Shown here: positions 63,679 to 64,000 of the stretch, piece after piece | Layout of the letters: each line of letters begins with the position of its first letter | Numbering within the stretch: the first letter of the stretch is position 1 | Source: Vibrio fortis | GTDB lineage: Bacteria > Pseudomonadota > Gammaproteobacteria > Enterobacterales > Vibrionaceae | Direction of reading: 5' to 3' | Length of the DNA stretch: 64,000 bases | Assembly: GCF_024347475.1 (NCBI RefSeq) | Contig: NZ_AP025487.1 | Coordinates: forward strand, 992,001-1,056,000 | Program-made: the position numbers and the translations under genes | The notes under the pieces: generated by a model | What the model saw: only the letters and a program-made list of their open reading frames with translations | Databases searched by the model: none | Told to the model about the DNA's origin: nothing

Positions 63679-64000
63679 ATGAGTAACGACATTCCAAATT
63701 TCAATCTGTTAGCTGTGTTTTCAGCGGTGATGGAACAGGGCAGTTTGAGTAAGGCAGCGAGTCAGCTTAGTACCAATCAATCAACCATCAGCACATCGTT
63801 GAGCCGCCTTAAAAAAGAGGTAGGTCAAGAACTGTTTGTTCGCAAAGGGCGTGGTGTCGTGCCTACGTCTTATTCGTTAATGCTCTATCAACAAATTAAG
63901 GCGCCGATCGAACAGTTGAATAGCGTATTCAGTTCCATGTCTGAGTTTGAGCCACTCAGTTCACATCGTAAATTTCTTCTTTCTAGTCCAGAACATATAC
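63679..64000 (+). CDS. LysR-family regulator (5' part, runs off the window)
   Basis: The ATG at 63679 follows AAGGA. The visible 107 codons encode the LysR HTH: LLAVFSAVMEQGSLSKAASQLS followed by STISTSLSRLKKEVGQELFVRKGRG. The effector domain lies outside the window. It is divergent from the HlyD/membrane-protein operon and may regulate it. Confidence 0.92.
   Translation, partial: MSNDIPNFNLLAVFSAVMEQGSLSKAASQLSTNQSTISTSLSRLKKEVGQELFVRKGRGVVPTSYSLMLYQQIKAPIEQLNSVFSSMSEFEPLSSHRKFLLSSPEHI

Overview
The window is a chromosomal segment from a member of the Vibrionaceae, most likely a marine Vibrio. The evidence is a tandem tRNA-Tyr array, a gamma-proteobacterial 4.5S RNA gene, close matches to enteric-type neighbours (tesB, ybaY, atl and ffs in the enteric order), several DUF families common in Vibrio, and an abundance of lipoproteins, RND pumps, porins and c-di-GMP machinery. 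GC content is moderate, there are no phage genes, and no intact transposase or CRISPR array was seen. The species cannot be fixed from the sequence.

Layout. 1-306: 5' part of a lipoprotein gene leaving the window. 585-1836: seven nearly identical tRNA-Tyr genes on the minus strand with about 198-bp periodicity, one strong promoter at the upstream end and one terminator. 2.2-6.5 kb: an RND efflux adaptor and permease. 6.5-13 kb: housekeeping genes (DUF1244, cysteine desulfhydrase cdsH with divergent Lrp-type regulator decR, a coiled-coil membrane protein, tesB, ybaY, atl, a membrane protein, ffs). 12.6-18.6 kb: a sucrose-type operon (GntR regulator, PTS EIIBC, GH32 hydrolase, sugar porin, fructokinase) with a 52-bp palindromic operator. 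18.7-30.4 kb: a large LacI-like/PAS/GGDEF/EAL protein, an AraC regulator with azlCD, small conserved proteins, a Bor-type lipoprotein, and an RstAB-like two-component system beside a lipoprotein. 30.7-38.2 kb: a secreted cysteine-containing protein, a VpsR-like enhancer-binding protein, a YceB-type lipoprotein, two esterase genes (one broken by an in-frame stop), an EamA exporter and a single-domain globin.

38.2-42 kb holds two outer-membrane proteins and a sulfatase operon. 42-47.3 kb is a self-contained uptake cluster: a LacI regulator, a porin, a protein with two SnoaL-like halves and an MFS transporter. Very similar near-palindromic GTAC-centred sites lie upstream of the regulator and upstream of the transporter, with a weaker one ahead of the porin. 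The site upstream of the transporter is also shared with a divergent sodium:solute symporter and sdaA. This cluster is the best candidate here for an undescribed catabolic or uptake pathway. Its substrate cannot be read from sequence.

50.3-56.3 kb contains amino-acid regulation and export (Lrp, LysE), an RlpA-like protein, a lipoprotein lipase, a lipocalin and a YdhR-like monooxygenase beside a LysR gene. 56.3-61.4 kb is a TetR-controlled RND pump with a perfect 27-bp operator and unusual residues at the expected proton-relay positions. 61.4-64 kb has a HlyD/membrane-protein pair, a 720-bp non-coding stretch with interleaved inverted repeats and two 14-bp palindromes, and the 5' end of a LysR gene.
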